Positions 35,057 to 44,131 of a stretch of 64,000 bases of DNA are shown here, piece after piece; the stretch's first letter is position 1, and each line of letters opens with the position of its first letter. The DNA is from Spirosoma sp. SC4-14. Its GTDB lineage: Bacteria; Bacteroidota; Bacteroidia; Cytophagales; Spirosomataceae. The position numbers were made by a program, and so were the translations under genes. The notes beneath the pieces are model-generated. The model ran no database searches and was not told where the DNA came from. It saw only the letters and a program-made list of their open reading frames with translations. Where the stretch lies: NCBI RefSeq assembly GCF_037201965.1, contig NZ_CP147518.1:3217001-3281000 (forward strand), read 5' to 3'.

Positions 35057-37330
35057 ATGCGAAATATAGTAACGATCTTATTGACTCTGTTTTGCTTTGG
35101 AAAGCTGTCTGCACAGAGCAGACTCATTCCCGAACCTGTAACCTACCGTCGGACATCGGGCGAATTTCGATTGGGTAACCAGATCGGAATCGCGCCGGGT
35201 GCCGGGGTGTCGGGCGACCTTATTGCGCTGGCTCAGGTACAATTTCGGGCCTGTACGGGTGTATCGTTGGTTGTTGCGAAAACAAAACCGGCTCTTTCGC
35301 TTCAGATTGATCCGCACCAGGTTGCTCAGCCAGAGGGCTATCAGCTACTGATTCAGCCACAGAAAATTATACTGACTGGTCACGATGAAGCCGGATTGTT
35401 TTATGGTTTGCAATCCCTTACCCAACTAATTGTACCAGCAAAAACAAAGACTGTTCCGGCCTGTGTAATTACCGATTATCCTCGATTTTCGTATCGGGGG
35501 ATGCATCTCGATGTGAGTCGCCACCTGTTTCCGGTAGCTTTTATCAAAAAATACATCGACCTGCTTGCTCTCTACAAATTCAATACCTTTCACTGGCATC
35601 TGACCGACGATCAGGGCTGGCGTATCGAAATCAAACGCTTTCCTGCGCTACAGCAAACGGCAGCTTACCGGTCTGAGACGCTTATTGGGCATAAAAAAGA
35701 ATTGCCGCACCGTTTCGATGGTAAGAGGTACGGTGGATACTACTCACAGGCTGAAATTAAAGAGATTGTGCAGTATGCAGCCCGGCGGCATATCACAATC
35801 ATTCCGGAAATTGAGATGCCGGGCCATGCGCTGGCGGCACTAAGCGCTTTCCCGAAACTAGGCTGCCTGAAACCCGACGGCAAACCGGGAGGTCCGTATC
35901 AGGCGGCTACGTTCTGGGGCGTGTTCGACGATGTGTATTGCGCCGGAAACGATAGCACATTTGCCTTTCTGGAAGGCGTTCTCGACGAAGTGGTCGAGCT
36001 GTTCCCTTCAACATACATCCATATCGGCGGTGACGAATGCCCTAAAACGCGCTGGAAAACCTGTGCCCGGTGTCAGGCCCGGATTCGGGACGAACACCTG
36101 AACGACGAACATGAACTTCAGCGCTATTTTATTCGCCGGATCGAAAAACACCTGAATAAAAAGGGGCGTCAGGTGATCGGATGGGATGAAATTCTGGAAG
36201 GTGGCCTGACAGAAGGCGCTACCGTGATGAGCTGGCGGGGAGTTGACGGTGGCATTGAAGCCATTCGGCAGAAACATTCGGCCATCATGACGCCCGAAAG
36301 CCACGTTTATTTCGATTATTACCAGTCACTTTATCCCGAAGAACCATTGGCTGCGGCAGGCTATACACCCCTGAGCAAAGTTTATGCCTACGAACCGATA
36401 CCGGCTGAAATTAGCTCCGAAGAAGCTGTTTACCTGAAAGGTGTTCAGGGTAATGCCTGGAGTGAATACATGCCAACTCCCGAAAAAGCCGAGTATATGA
36501 TTTTTCCCAGAGCACTGGCAGTTGCCGAAATCGCCTGGAGCCCCCAAAACAAGCGAAATTACCCGGATTTTCTTCGACGGCTGCGGCAGCACGACTCCCT
36601 ATTGAAACAACTCGACGTTCATTATGCCAACCGCTTCGATGAGCTCACCGATAGCGTAATCGTGAACCCGAACGGAACCTTGCACTTGGCTCTGTCGACT
36701 ACGTTGCCCAACGCAACGATTCGTTATACAACCAATGGATCGACACCTGCACTAACAAGTCTTACCTATTCTAATCCAATTCTTATTTCGCAGAGCTGTA
36801 CTATAAAAGCGGCTATTTTTCTGAAAGGCAAACAGCAGGGACGTGTGTTTCAGCAACCCTTAATTATCAGTAAATCAACCGGAAGGCCGGTTTTGCTTTC
36901 GTCCGAGCCAATGGGTGGTTATCGACCAGCCAGTCCATTGATTGCCGTAAATGGAGTTTTAGGCACAAACCGCTATAACACTGGCGAGTGGTTGGGCTGG
37001 CAGGGGAAAGACGTCGACATACAGATTGATTTACAGCGCCCGCAGTCGGTTTCGAGCATTGGTACACAGATACTCAACTACCACTGGCAGCGAATGTGGG
37101 CGCCAGATACGATTCAGTTTGCGGTGTCGGTCGATGGTAAAACATTTCAGGAAGTGTATCGGCAAACACAGTTTCCGGTCAATGGAATCAATCCTGTAGT
37201 GGGCAAATTTGCTCCCGTTCAGGCACGATACATCCGAATCCGGGCCACCAGCAAAGGAACCATACCACCAAATGAATACGGAGCAGGAGGCAAAGCATGG
37301 CTACTGCTCGATGAATTAATAGTGGATTAA
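35057..37330 (+). CDS. Beta-N-acetylhexosaminidase, GH20
   Basis: Exported exo-enzyme that removes terminal beta-GlcNAc or GalNAc by substrate-assisted catalysis. Signal peptide ends near LSAQ. Then a GH20b beta domain (about 25-140), the TIM barrel with the catalytic pair Asp326-Glu327 in HIGGDECPKTRW, substrate residues in GHALAALSAFP, a chitobiase/HEX C-terminal beta domain near 555-620 (TLHLALSTTLPNATIRYTT), and an F5/8-type C sugar-binding module at the end (PQSVSSIGTQILNY). The 757-residue length fits this four-part layout. It follows the SusCD pair and precedes the fucosidase. Confidence 0.95.
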   Translation: MRNIVTILLTLFCFGKLSAQSRLIPEPVTYRRTSGEFRLGNQIGIAPGAGVSGDLIALAQVQFRACTGVSLVVAKTKPALSLQIDPHQVAQPEGYQLLIQPQKIILTGHDEAGLFYGLQSLTQLIVPAKTKTVPACVITDYPRFSYRGMHLDVSRHLFPVAFIKKYIDLLALYKFNTFHWHLTDDQGWRIEIKRFPALQQTAAYRSETLIGHKKELPHRFDGKRYGGYYSQAEIKEIVQYAARRHITIIPEIEMPGHALAALSAFPKLGCLKPDGKPGGPYQAATFWGVFDDVYCAGNDSTFAFLEGVLDEVVELFPSTYIHIGGDECPKTRWKTCARCQARIRDEHLNDEHELQRYFIRRIEKHLNKKGRQVIGWDEILEGGLTEGATVMSWRGVDGGIEAIRQKHSAIMTPESHVYFDYYQSLYPEEPLAAAGYTPLSKVYAYEPIPAEISSEEAVYLKGVQGNAWSEYMPTPEKAEYMIFPRALAVAEIAWSPQNKRNYPDFLRRLRQHDSLLKQLDVHYANRFDELTDSVIVNPNGTLHLALSTTLPNATIRYTTNGSTPALTSLTYSNPILISQSCTIKAAIFLKGKQQGRVFQQPLIISKSTGRPVLLSSEPMGGYRPASPLIAVNGVLGTNRYNTGEWLGWQGKDVDIQIDLQRPQSVSSIGTQILNYHWQRMWAPDTIQFAVSVDGKTFQEVYRQTQFPVNGINPVVGKFAPVQARYIRIRATSKGTIPPNEYGAGGKAWLLLDELIVD

Positions 37331-37388
37331 GTGGTTGATATTCTGAGTATTAACTTAGTAGATTGCCGGGCCTAAATGTCAATGAGCT

Positions 37389-39035
37389 ATGCAGATTATC
37401 AGAATTTTTACGTTCCTCTTTTTTTGCCTGTCTACTACCAGCCTACTGGCGCAGATTGGTGCCAATCATAACAAACCGCAGCGGGAAGAGTGGCTGAAAG
37501 ATGCCGGTTTCGGGATGTTCATTCACTGGAATGTGGATACGCAGCTTGGTATAGTGATTAGTCATTCGCTGGTTGGGGCATCGCCAGATTATGTCGAACG
37601 CTATTTCAATGAATTGCCTAAAACCTTCAATCCGAAAGACTGGGACCCCGAGCGCCTGGTGATGCTGGCCAGAAATGCAGGCATGAAATACATCATGTTT
37701 ACCACCAAGCACCACGCAGGCTTCTGTATGTGGGATACCAAAACCAATGATTTTGGGGTGATGAACACACCCTACAAAAAAGATATAGTACGGCAATATG
37801 TGGATGCCTGCCGAAAATGGGGTTTAGCTGTAGGATTCTATTACTCGCCGGAAGATTTTTCATTTGCCTACCGCAATGGCATGAAAGACATCACGCGCGA
37901 CAACCATTGGGAAAAAGCAAAGCCTTTTCAGGCAAAATACAGGCAATTTGTAGAAGCGCAGTGTACCGAACTCATGACCAACTATGGCCCTGTCGATCTG
38001 TTTTTCATCGATAGTGATGTGTTGCGCGAAGAGGTAAAAGCGGTTATCTGGAAATACCAGCCCAACTGCCTAATCACCCGTGGGGTGCTGGAAACGCCTG
38101 AGCAATACCTGCCGGGCGAAACATTGACAACTGCCTGGGAAAGCTGCATGACAATGGGCACAGCCTGGAACTACAAACCTACCAACGATCACTATAAATC
38201 GGCGACCGAACTAATCAATTTCCTGATTGAATCGCGGGCAAAGGGCGGCTCGTACCTACTAAACATTGGCCCAACGCAGTGGGGTAGCCTTAACGAAGGG
38301 CAGCAGGGACGGCTGATGGAGATCGGTGCCTGGCATTTTATCAATCAGGAAGCTGTTCATAACGTTCGGCCGTGGATTGTTCGGAACGAAGGCGACATCT
38401 GGTTCACGAAGCAGAAAGACGAAAATACAGTATATGCTTACCTGACCAATCTGTCTGACTGGCCGCGGGGCGAACGACGGACATTTTTGCTCAAATCCAT
38501 TAAAACAACGGCTTCTACGGAGGTGAGTGTGTTGGGGCAAACCGGAAATATTGTCGAATACCAGCCTGCCAATGATGGACGGGCTCGTTTTGAGCAAACA
38601 CCGGAGGGCTTACAGATTTCGGTTGTTCGGGCGCAGCGGATTTATAATAACCACAAGTGGCCAAATCCCATTGTGGTAAAACTTAAAAACGTTGACGCAG
38701 CGCTGGAACCAGCCCATTTTCGAACCGTAAAAGCCGAAAAAACACCTGCCGGAAATTTGAAACTCACCGCAACTGTCGACAAACTGGGGAGTGGAAAAAA
38801 CTACCGGTTAGGATTCGAGTACCGACCGGTTCAGAGTTCGCTCAATGAAGAATTTAATCAGCAATGGACCGAATCCGATAGCTACCCGATCTCTCAACCG
38901 GGCCAGCAAACCCTGGAAATCGTTCGTCGTACGATCCAGTCGTACGACGAAATCGAGTACCGGGCTGTTCTCTACCAGGACGGTCTGAAAATAGATGGTA
39001 ATACGCAGAAAATCAGCAAACTACGGCTTGATTAG
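37389..39035 (+). CDS. Alpha-L-fucosidase, GH29
   Basis: Retaining exo-fucosidase, exported (signal MQIIRIFTFLFFCLSTTSLLAQ). The family start EEWLKDAGFGMFIHW and the KHHAGFCMWDT motif near residue 107 are clear; the nucleophile Asp is in LFFIDSD (about 208), where most relatives have WxDG or WFD, so the residue after it is changed. The barrel ends at GGSYLLNIGPTQWGSLNEGQ. The C-terminal part (about 350-548) is beta-rich and may hold carbohydrate-binding modules. It starts 58 bases after the hexosaminidase stop and would trim fucose from the same glycans. Confidence 0.93.
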   Translation: MQIIRIFTFLFFCLSTTSLLAQIGANHNKPQREEWLKDAGFGMFIHWNVDTQLGIVISHSLVGASPDYVERYFNELPKTFNPKDWDPERLVMLARNAGMKYIMFTTKHHAGFCMWDTKTNDFGVMNTPYKKDIVRQYVDACRKWGLAVGFYYSPEDFSFAYRNGMKDITRDNHWEKAKPFQAKYRQFVEAQCTELMTNYGPVDLFFIDSDVLREEVKAVIWKYQPNCLITRGVLETPEQYLPGETLTTAWESCMTMGTAWNYKPTNDHYKSATELINFLIESRAKGGSYLLNIGPTQWGSLNEGQQGRLMEIGAWHFINQEAVHNVRPWIVRNEGDIWFTKQKDENTVYAYLTNLSDWPRGERRTFLLKSIKTTASTEVSVLGQTGNIVEYQPANDGRARFEQTPEGLQISVVRAQRIYNNHKWPNPIVVKLKNVDAALEPAHFRTVKAEKTPAGNLKLTATVDKLGSGKNYRLGFEYRPVQSSLNEEFNQQWTESDSYPISQPGQQTLEIVRRTIQSYDEIEYRAVLYQDGLKIDGNTQKISKLRLD

Positions 39036-39153
39036 GAAATTGGTCATTGGATAATAGTCATTAGTACGGCATTTAAGGCTGGGTCTATTCCCAACGACTG
39101 ATAACCAATGGCCCTTTTGATTTATAACTAACCAATCAATTGTCAATACAAGT

Positions 39154-39627
39154 ATGGAAACGCAACGCAGATCGATTTTAAAACGCCTTTTCGCTTCAGT
39201 GGCTGGGGCTGTTGGACTCAGTGCAACCGCTAAGGCGTTTGCCCCACAGGAGCAGGTTGCGCTGGCTCCACAGAAAGAAGCCTTCAATGTGGTGATGCAG
39301 GACGATGTGCCACTCTTTTCGGGTTCTACAAAGTTAGGTAATCTGGTATTTGTTGCCGGAAAAGGATACCATAAGGAGGGCGACATTAAGGTGCATACCG
39401 AAGAAGTGTTGAAAGAACTGGAAAAAGAACTGATCAAAGCGGGGTCGTCGATGGAAAAGGTTCTTAAGGTTAGTGTGTTTCTGCACGATCTGAACGACTA
39501 TAAAGCCATGAACGAGGTCTACAAAGGTCGCTTTGGGAATAAGCCACCCGTCCGCACCACCGTTGCCGTATATGGTGGCGTCCCTGGTTCGTCCCTGGTC
39601 GAAATGGATTGTATTGCCTATGTATAA
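39154..39627 (+). CDS. RidA-family enamine/imine deaminase with twin-arginine signal
   Basis: RidA proteins hydrolyse reactive enamine/imine intermediates released by PLP enzymes. After a twin-arginine signal (QRRSILKRLFASVAGAVGL) the mature domain has the family core: LVFVAGKGYHKEG, VLKVSVFLHDLNDYKAMNEVY, and the C-terminal PPVRTTVAVYGGVPGSSLVEMDCIAYV, where Arg134 binds the substrate carboxylate. Most RidA proteins are cytoplasmic; here the trimer should reach the periplasm. It precedes by 98 bases a PLP enzyme with the same kind of signal. Confidence 0.9.
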   Translation: METQRRSILKRLFASVAGAVGLSATAKAFAPQEQVALAPQKEAFNVVMQDDVPLFSGSTKLGNLVFVAGKGYHKEGDIKVHTEEVLKELEKELIKAGSSMEKVLKVSVFLHDLNDYKAMNEVYKGRFGNKPPVRTTVAVYGGVPGSSLVEMDCIAYV

Positions 39628-39725
39628 TAGTTTTCCATTTAGCGTTTTCAGCGCTTCGCAAAGGCAGGAATCCAAACCAGCGAAGCACGGACATGCTAAA
39701 CGGAAAACTGCAACTCTAAACAGAC

Positions 39726-40949
39726 ATGTTAAGCAGACGAAAAATTATTAAGCGCTTATCGAGCGTTCCGTTTCTGGGTAGCCTGGCGGGGAGTGGGCTG
39801 CCCATGTTGGCGACAACTGAACCCCTGGCCGCTCCCAAACGCGACCTGTTTAAAGAATTAGGGATACGAACGTTTATCAATGCCGCCGGTACGCTAACCT
39901 ACATGACGGGGTCGCTCATGCACGACGAAGTACTGGAGGCCATCAACTACGGAGCGAAAGAATTTTGCCTGCTCGATGAGATTCAGGATAAGGTCGGCGC
40001 TAAAATTGCCCAGATGGTTCATGCCGAAGCTGCTGTTGTTACGTCGGGAGCATTTTCGGGGATGACGCTGGGTCTGGCCGGCATTCTGACGGGCATGGAT
40101 CAGAAAAAGGTGGAACAACTGCCGCATCTGGCCGGAACGGGTATGAAAACCGAAGTGATTTGCCAGAAAGCTCACGACATTGTCTACAACCATGCGTTAA
40201 CGAATACAGGCTGTAAAATCATCCAGGTTGAAACGGCGGAGGATGTAGAAAAAGCCATCAACGACAAAACCGCGCTCATGCATTTTCTGCATATTGAAGC
40301 CGATAAAGGTAAAATTATGCATGAAGAGTGGGTAGCGTTAGGCAAAAAACACAACATACCGACATCGATTGATATTGCAGCCGACGTGCCCCCGGCCGAA
40401 AATCTCTGGCGCTTCAACGACATGGGGTTCAGCTTCGTTGTTATTTCGGGTGGAAAAGCCATGCGTGGGCCACAAAGCGCTGGTATTCTGATGGGGAAGA
40501 AAGCGATTATTTCGGCTGCCCGATTGCATATGCCTCCGCGTGGTTTCAACATTGGCCGGGGTATGAAGGTGAACAAAGAAGAAATTCTGGGTATGTATGT
40601 TGCCCTCGAAAAATTTATCAACGAAGACCACGACAAAGTCTGGAAAACGTGGGAAGAAGGCACGGCTCACATTGAAAATACGGTTAAAACCGTAAACGGC
40701 GTACTGGTCGACGTACAGGTTCCACCGTTAGGAAACCATACACCAACGCTCAAGATTGCCTGGGACCCCCAAAAGATACACCTAACTGGCAAAGACTTAC
40801 AGGAAGCCCTTCGAAAAGGTGATCCGTCAATTGAAGTAGGAGGGAGCGGTCCAGGCCATATTGGTGTTACGGTCTGGATGATGAAGCCTGGTCAGGAAAA
40901 AATCGTTGCCCGGCGTATTAAGGAAGAATTAGCAAAAGCTACCGTTTAG
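39726..40949 (+). CDS. SelA/DgaE-like PLP-dependent lyase with twin-arginine signal
   Basis: Fold-type I PLP enzyme of the SelA-related (TIGR01437/D-glucosaminate-6-phosphate ammonia-lyase-like) group. The opening MLSRRKIIKRLSSVPFLGSLA is a Tat-type signal. Catalytic features: GAFSGMTLGLA near 109, Asp217 in IDIAADVPPAENLW, and Lys244 in ISGGKAMRGPQSAGILMG for the Schiff base. It lacks the N-terminal tRNA-binding domain of true SelA and there is no selenium gene nearby, so it is not selenocysteine synthase. It is probably an ammonia-eliminating or racemising enzyme acting in the periplasm on an amino acid or amino-sugar acid. Gap to the next gene is 16 bases. Confidence 0.85.
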   Translation: MLSRRKIIKRLSSVPFLGSLAGSGLPMLATTEPLAAPKRDLFKELGIRTFINAAGTLTYMTGSLMHDEVLEAINYGAKEFCLLDEIQDKVGAKIAQMVHAEAAVVTSGAFSGMTLGLAGILTGMDQKKVEQLPHLAGTGMKTEVICQKAHDIVYNHALTNTGCKIIQVETAEDVEKAINDKTALMHFLHIEADKGKIMHEEWVALGKKHNIPTSIDIAADVPPAENLWRFNDMGFSFVVISGGKAMRGPQSAGILMGKKAIISAARLHMPPRGFNIGRGMKVNKEEILGMYVALEKFINEDHDKVWKTWEEGTAHIENTVKTVNGVLVDVQVPPLGNHTPTLKIAWDPQKIHLTGKDLQEALRKGDPSIEVGGSGPGHIGVTVWMMKPGQEKIVARRIKEELAKATV

Positions 40950-40965
40950 ATTTTCATTAGTTGGT

Positions 40966-42243
40966 GTGAAAAAGCTGATTCTCGGGTTTATAGCGCTCTT
41001 AAGCAGCCATCTGGTTGTGGCCCAGCCCTACAGTATCGTCATTAAAGGTGGGCATGTGATCGACCCTCATAATCAGATTGATGAGGTGATGGACATTGCC
41101 ATCAGCAACGGAAAAATCAGTAGGGTTGACAAGAATATTGATCCAAAGGGTGCTGTTCAGATTGTTAATGCCAATGGACTGATTGTTGCGCCGGGGCTGA
41201 TCGATATGCATACGCATGTTTTTTTTGGAACCAACCTCGATCAGACCTACAGCAATGGCCCCAATGCATTACCCCCGGATGGCTTTACGTTTCGCAATGG
41301 CGTCACTACTGTGGTAGATGCAGGCTGCTCGGGCTGGCGCGATTTTCCGACGTTCAAAAAGCAAACCGTCGACCGGTCGCAGACTCGTGTTTTAGCCATG
41401 CTGAACATTGTCGGGAGCGGGATGCGGGGCGGAAAATTCGAACAGAATGTCGATGATATGGACGCACAGCTCACGGCCGATATGGCAAAACAATATCCTG
41501 AGCAGATTGTGGGCGTGAAACTGGCGCATTATAACGGCTACAACTGGACACCCACAGAGCGGGCAGTCGAAGCCGGAAAGCTGGCAAACCTACCTGTTAT
41601 GATCGATTTTGGAGGAAGTACACCCACGTTGCCCCTCGAAACGTTACTGACCAAACACCTTAGGGCTGGCGACATTTACACGCACTGTTTTGGCCAGTTG
41701 AAAAGCCGGGAACCCATTCTGGACGTGACAACAAACCAGATAAAGCCATTCGTATGGGAGGCAAAGCGAAAAGGTATCCTGTTCGATGTGGGCTATGGAG
41801 GAGTAAGTTTCGCGTTTTCGCAGGCAATTCCGGCACTCAAAAGTGGTTTTTATCCAACTACGATCAGCACCGATATTCACACGGGCAGCATGAATAATTC
41901 TATGAAAGATCTGCTGAATGTGATGTCGAAATTTATAGCGATGGGCATGACCCTGAAACAGGTAATTGAAGCCACTACCTGGAGTCCTGCACTTGCTATC
42001 CATCGGCCCGAACTGGGGAGTTTATCGGTTGGTTCAGAAGCTGATGTGGCTATTCTGAACGTTCGGGGAGGAACGTTTGAGGTGCGCGATACGGGCTATT
42101 TCGGCTTTTTCGACTATACGGGCTATAAAATTGAAGGCAAACAAAAGCTCGAATGCGAAATGACCATCCGGAAAGGGAAGATCGTTTATGATCTGAATGG
42201 TATTGCCAGCCCGGTGGTAGTGACACAGACGCCAAGGTCGTAA
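40966..42243 (+). CDS. Exported amidohydrolase (TIGR03583/EF_0837-like)
   Basis: Dihydroorotase-like metallohydrolase. It starts with GTG and a Sec signal (KKLILGFIALLSSHLVVAQ). Metal-binding HxH lies in LIDMHTHVF, the bridging carboxylated Lys in VGVKLAHYNGY, His residues in IYTHCFGQL, and the catalytic Asp in TISTDIHTGSMNN. This subfamily is often encoded beside a SelA-like enzyme, as it is here, in Enterococcus (EF_0837 area) and Aeromonas, and family members remove acyl groups from amino-acid or amino-sugar-type substrates. Substrate here is unknown. All three proteins of this operon (39154-42243) carry export signals. Confidence 0.85.
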   Translation: MKKLILGFIALLSSHLVVAQPYSIVIKGGHVIDPHNQIDEVMDIAISNGKISRVDKNIDPKGAVQIVNANGLIVAPGLIDMHTHVFFGTNLDQTYSNGPNALPPDGFTFRNGVTTVVDAGCSGWRDFPTFKKQTVDRSQTRVLAMLNIVGSGMRGGKFEQNVDDMDAQLTADMAKQYPEQIVGVKLAHYNGYNWTPTERAVEAGKLANLPVMIDFGGSTPTLPLETLLTKHLRAGDIYTHCFGQLKSREPILDVTTNQIKPFVWEAKRKGILFDVGYGGVSFAFSQAIPALKSGFYPTTISTDIHTGSMNNSMKDLLNVMSKFIAMGMTLKQVIEATTWSPALAIHRPELGSLSVGSEADVAILNVRGGTFEVRDTGYFGFFDYTGYKIEGKQKLECEMTIRKGKIVYDLNGIASPVVVTQTPRS

Positions 42244-42441
42244 AACAGTTTTCTTTTATTTCATATACCAATGATTCAATTTCTGACCGTTTGCAAAAAA
42301 AATCGGTTAAGTTTGAACGCTGCTAGCCCGATTGCCGGATTGGTTCAGTAAATGATCTGTAGAGTCAATTAATCGGTCAGCGAATCGGTCGGGCAATCAC
42401 TCAATGTTACATACTCAATACCATTTAAAAATCAATTTGTT

Positions 42442-42918
42442 ATGCAAGCTGACGTTCTGTCGCCCGAAGTAGCCTTTGCGCAAACTGGACTTTCGTTGCC
42501 TCCTGCTCCCCAGCCTCTGGGTGTTTATAAGCCTTTTCTCATTGACGGGAAATACCTCTATGTATCCGGGCATGGACCGGTTCGCGAAGATAAGAGCCTG
42601 ATTATTGGCCGGATTGGTGCCGATATGGATATGGAAGCAGGTAAACTGGCTGCCCGGCAGGTAGGCCTGACCATTTTGTCGACTATTAAAACGCATTTGG
42701 GGAGTCTTGATCGGGTAAAACGGGTCATTAAAGTACTGGGCATGGTAAATTGTGTGCCTGAATTTGAACGTCATCCATACGTAATTAACGGATGCAGCGA
42801 ACTGTTTGCCGATGTATGGGGAACCGACAATGGAATTGGCGTACGCTCGGCAGTGGGCATGGGATCGCTCCCCGACAATATTCCTGTGGAAGTAGAAGCG
42901 TTGTTTGAACTGGTCTGA
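42442..42918 (+). CDS. RidA-family protein (cytoplasmic, YjgF-like)
   Basis: A 158-residue second RidA-type protein, from the branch with a long helical insert. Family features are YVSGHGPVRED, ILSTIKTHLGSLDRVKRVIKVLGMVNCVPEFERHPYVINGCSELF, and VRSAVGMGSLPDNIPVEVEALFEL, with a conserved Arg before the last strand. No export signal. It overlaps in function with the exported RidA 3 kb upstream, but is only distantly similar. The next gene (D-threonine aldolase-like) begins 3 bases after its stop, so the pair is translationally linked. Confidence 0.9.
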   Translation: MQADVLSPEVAFAQTGLSLPPAPQPLGVYKPFLIDGKYLYVSGHGPVREDKSLIIGRIGADMDMEAGKLAARQVGLTILSTIKTHLGSLDRVKRVIKVLGMVNCVPEFERHPYVINGCSELFADVWGTDNGIGVRSAVGMGSLPDNIPVEVEALFELV

Positions 42919-42921
42919 GCA

Positions 42922-44037
42922 ATGGAGCAAAAGCCCTGGTATTTGATCGACGATGTTGCTCACCTCGATTCGCCTGCTCTTGTCATTTATCCCGATCGTG
43001 TACGGGAAAATATCCGGTTGCTCATCGAGTCGATCGACGATGTTGCCCGGCTGCGGCCGCACGTAAAAACGAATAAATCGCGTGAAGCAACGCGTCTGAT
43101 GCTGGAAGCAGGTATTCGGAAATTTAAGTGTGCTACGATTGCCGAAGCCGAAATGCTGGCATTGTGTGGGGCTACTGATGTGTTACTGGCCTATCAGCCT
43201 AATGTGGCTAAAATGCATCGGTTATTGACACTGATGCAGGAGTATCCAGACGTTCGGTTTGCATGTCTGGTCGATAACCTGGCAACGGCGCAGCAGCTTT
43301 CGGATCAGGCAGTCAATGCAGACCTGGTTGTTGCGGTCTATATTGACCTCAATGTGGGGATGAACCGTACCGGAATAGTGCCTACCGATGCCGTACGTAT
43401 CCTGTATGCCGAACTGGCTACCTTACCAGGCATTCGCCCGGTTGGCTTTCACGCCTATGATGGTCACCTGCGTAATGCCGACTTTTCGCTCCGAACGGCC
43501 GATTGCGACGCAGCCTTCAGACCCGTTCAGGAATTGAGTGATGCGCTGGTTGCCGAAGGTTTTGAGCCTCCTGTTATTGTAGTGGGAGGAAGTCCGACGT
43601 TCCCGATTCATGCCAAACGGCAGGGTGTCGATTGTAGCCCCGGTACGTTTATCTATTGGGACAAAGGCTATCAGACAGGGCTTCCCGAACAGCCATTCCT
43701 GACGGCTGGACTGGTTATAACGCGGGTTATTTCGCTACCCGATTCAACAAAAGTCTGCGTCGACCTGGGTCATAAATCTGTAGCTGCCGAAGGTGAATTG
43801 ACACAGCGGGTGATGTTTTTGAATGCGCCAGAACTAAAAGCCATTGGGCAGAGTGAAGAACATCTGGTGCTCGAAGCGGGCGAAGGCCATTCCTACCAAA
43901 TCGGCGACGTACTGTATGGGCTCCCCAATCATATTTGCCCAACGGTGGCCCTCTACGAACGAGCCTATACCGTAGAAAACGGCTCCATAACGGGCGAATG
44001 GCTAACCATTGCCCGCGATAGAAAAATTTCAGTCTAA
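42922..44037 (+). CDS. D-threonine aldolase-like PLP enzyme (D-TA family)
   Basis: Fold-type III (alanine-racemase-like) PLP and divalent-metal enzyme that cleaves D-beta-hydroxy-amino acids to glycine and aldehyde, or eliminates from D-serine-type substrates. The opening LDSPALVIYPDRVREN, PLP Lys49 in RPHVKTNKS, and HAYDGHLRN and VVVGGSPTFP segments are characteristic. The C-terminal metal site NHICPTVALYERA has the family's His and Cys. No signal. It lies between RidA and a dipeptidase, a neighbourhood seen in D-amino-acid catabolism. Confidence 0.9.
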   Translation: MEQKPWYLIDDVAHLDSPALVIYPDRVRENIRLLIESIDDVARLRPHVKTNKSREATRLMLEAGIRKFKCATIAEAEMLALCGATDVLLAYQPNVAKMHRLLTLMQEYPDVRFACLVDNLATAQQLSDQAVNADLVVAVYIDLNVGMNRTGIVPTDAVRILYAELATLPGIRPVGFHAYDGHLRNADFSLRTADCDAAFRPVQELSDALVAEGFEPPVIVVGGSPTFPIHAKRQGVDCSPGTFIYWDKGYQTGLPEQPFLTAGLVITRVISLPDSTKVCVDLGHKSVAAEGELTQRVMFLNAPELKAIGQSEEHLVLEAGEGHSYQIGDVLYGLPNHICPTVALYERAYTVENGSITGEWLTIARDRKISV

Positions 44038-44039
44038 TC

Positions 44040-44115
44040 GTTTATGGCTTATAGTTACTCCGCCAATGAGTATCCTTTACTGCAACGTAACTAGAAACCA
44101 TAGGCCATAAACCGA
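44040..44115. repeat. Member of dispersed intergenic repeat family
   Basis: Carries cttatagttactccgc (44049-44064), 14 of 16 identical to the element in the 26.6-kb gap. The left gtttatggcttatag and right ctagaaaccataggccataaac form an imperfect dyad. It separates the D-TA gene from the dipeptidase. Confidence 0.5.
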
Positions 44116-44131
44116 ACACCTCCTATACATT

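Noticed and set aside
39726..40949. Selenocysteine synthase (SelA)
   Set aside because: No tRNA-binding domain, no selB/selD or selenocysteine tRNA in view, and a Tat signal is present; it is a SelA-like PLP enzyme.
42300..42441. gattgcc/gggcaatc partial dyad as a riboswitch
   Set aside because: Pairing is short and interrupted, and no conserved riboswitch core can be recognised.
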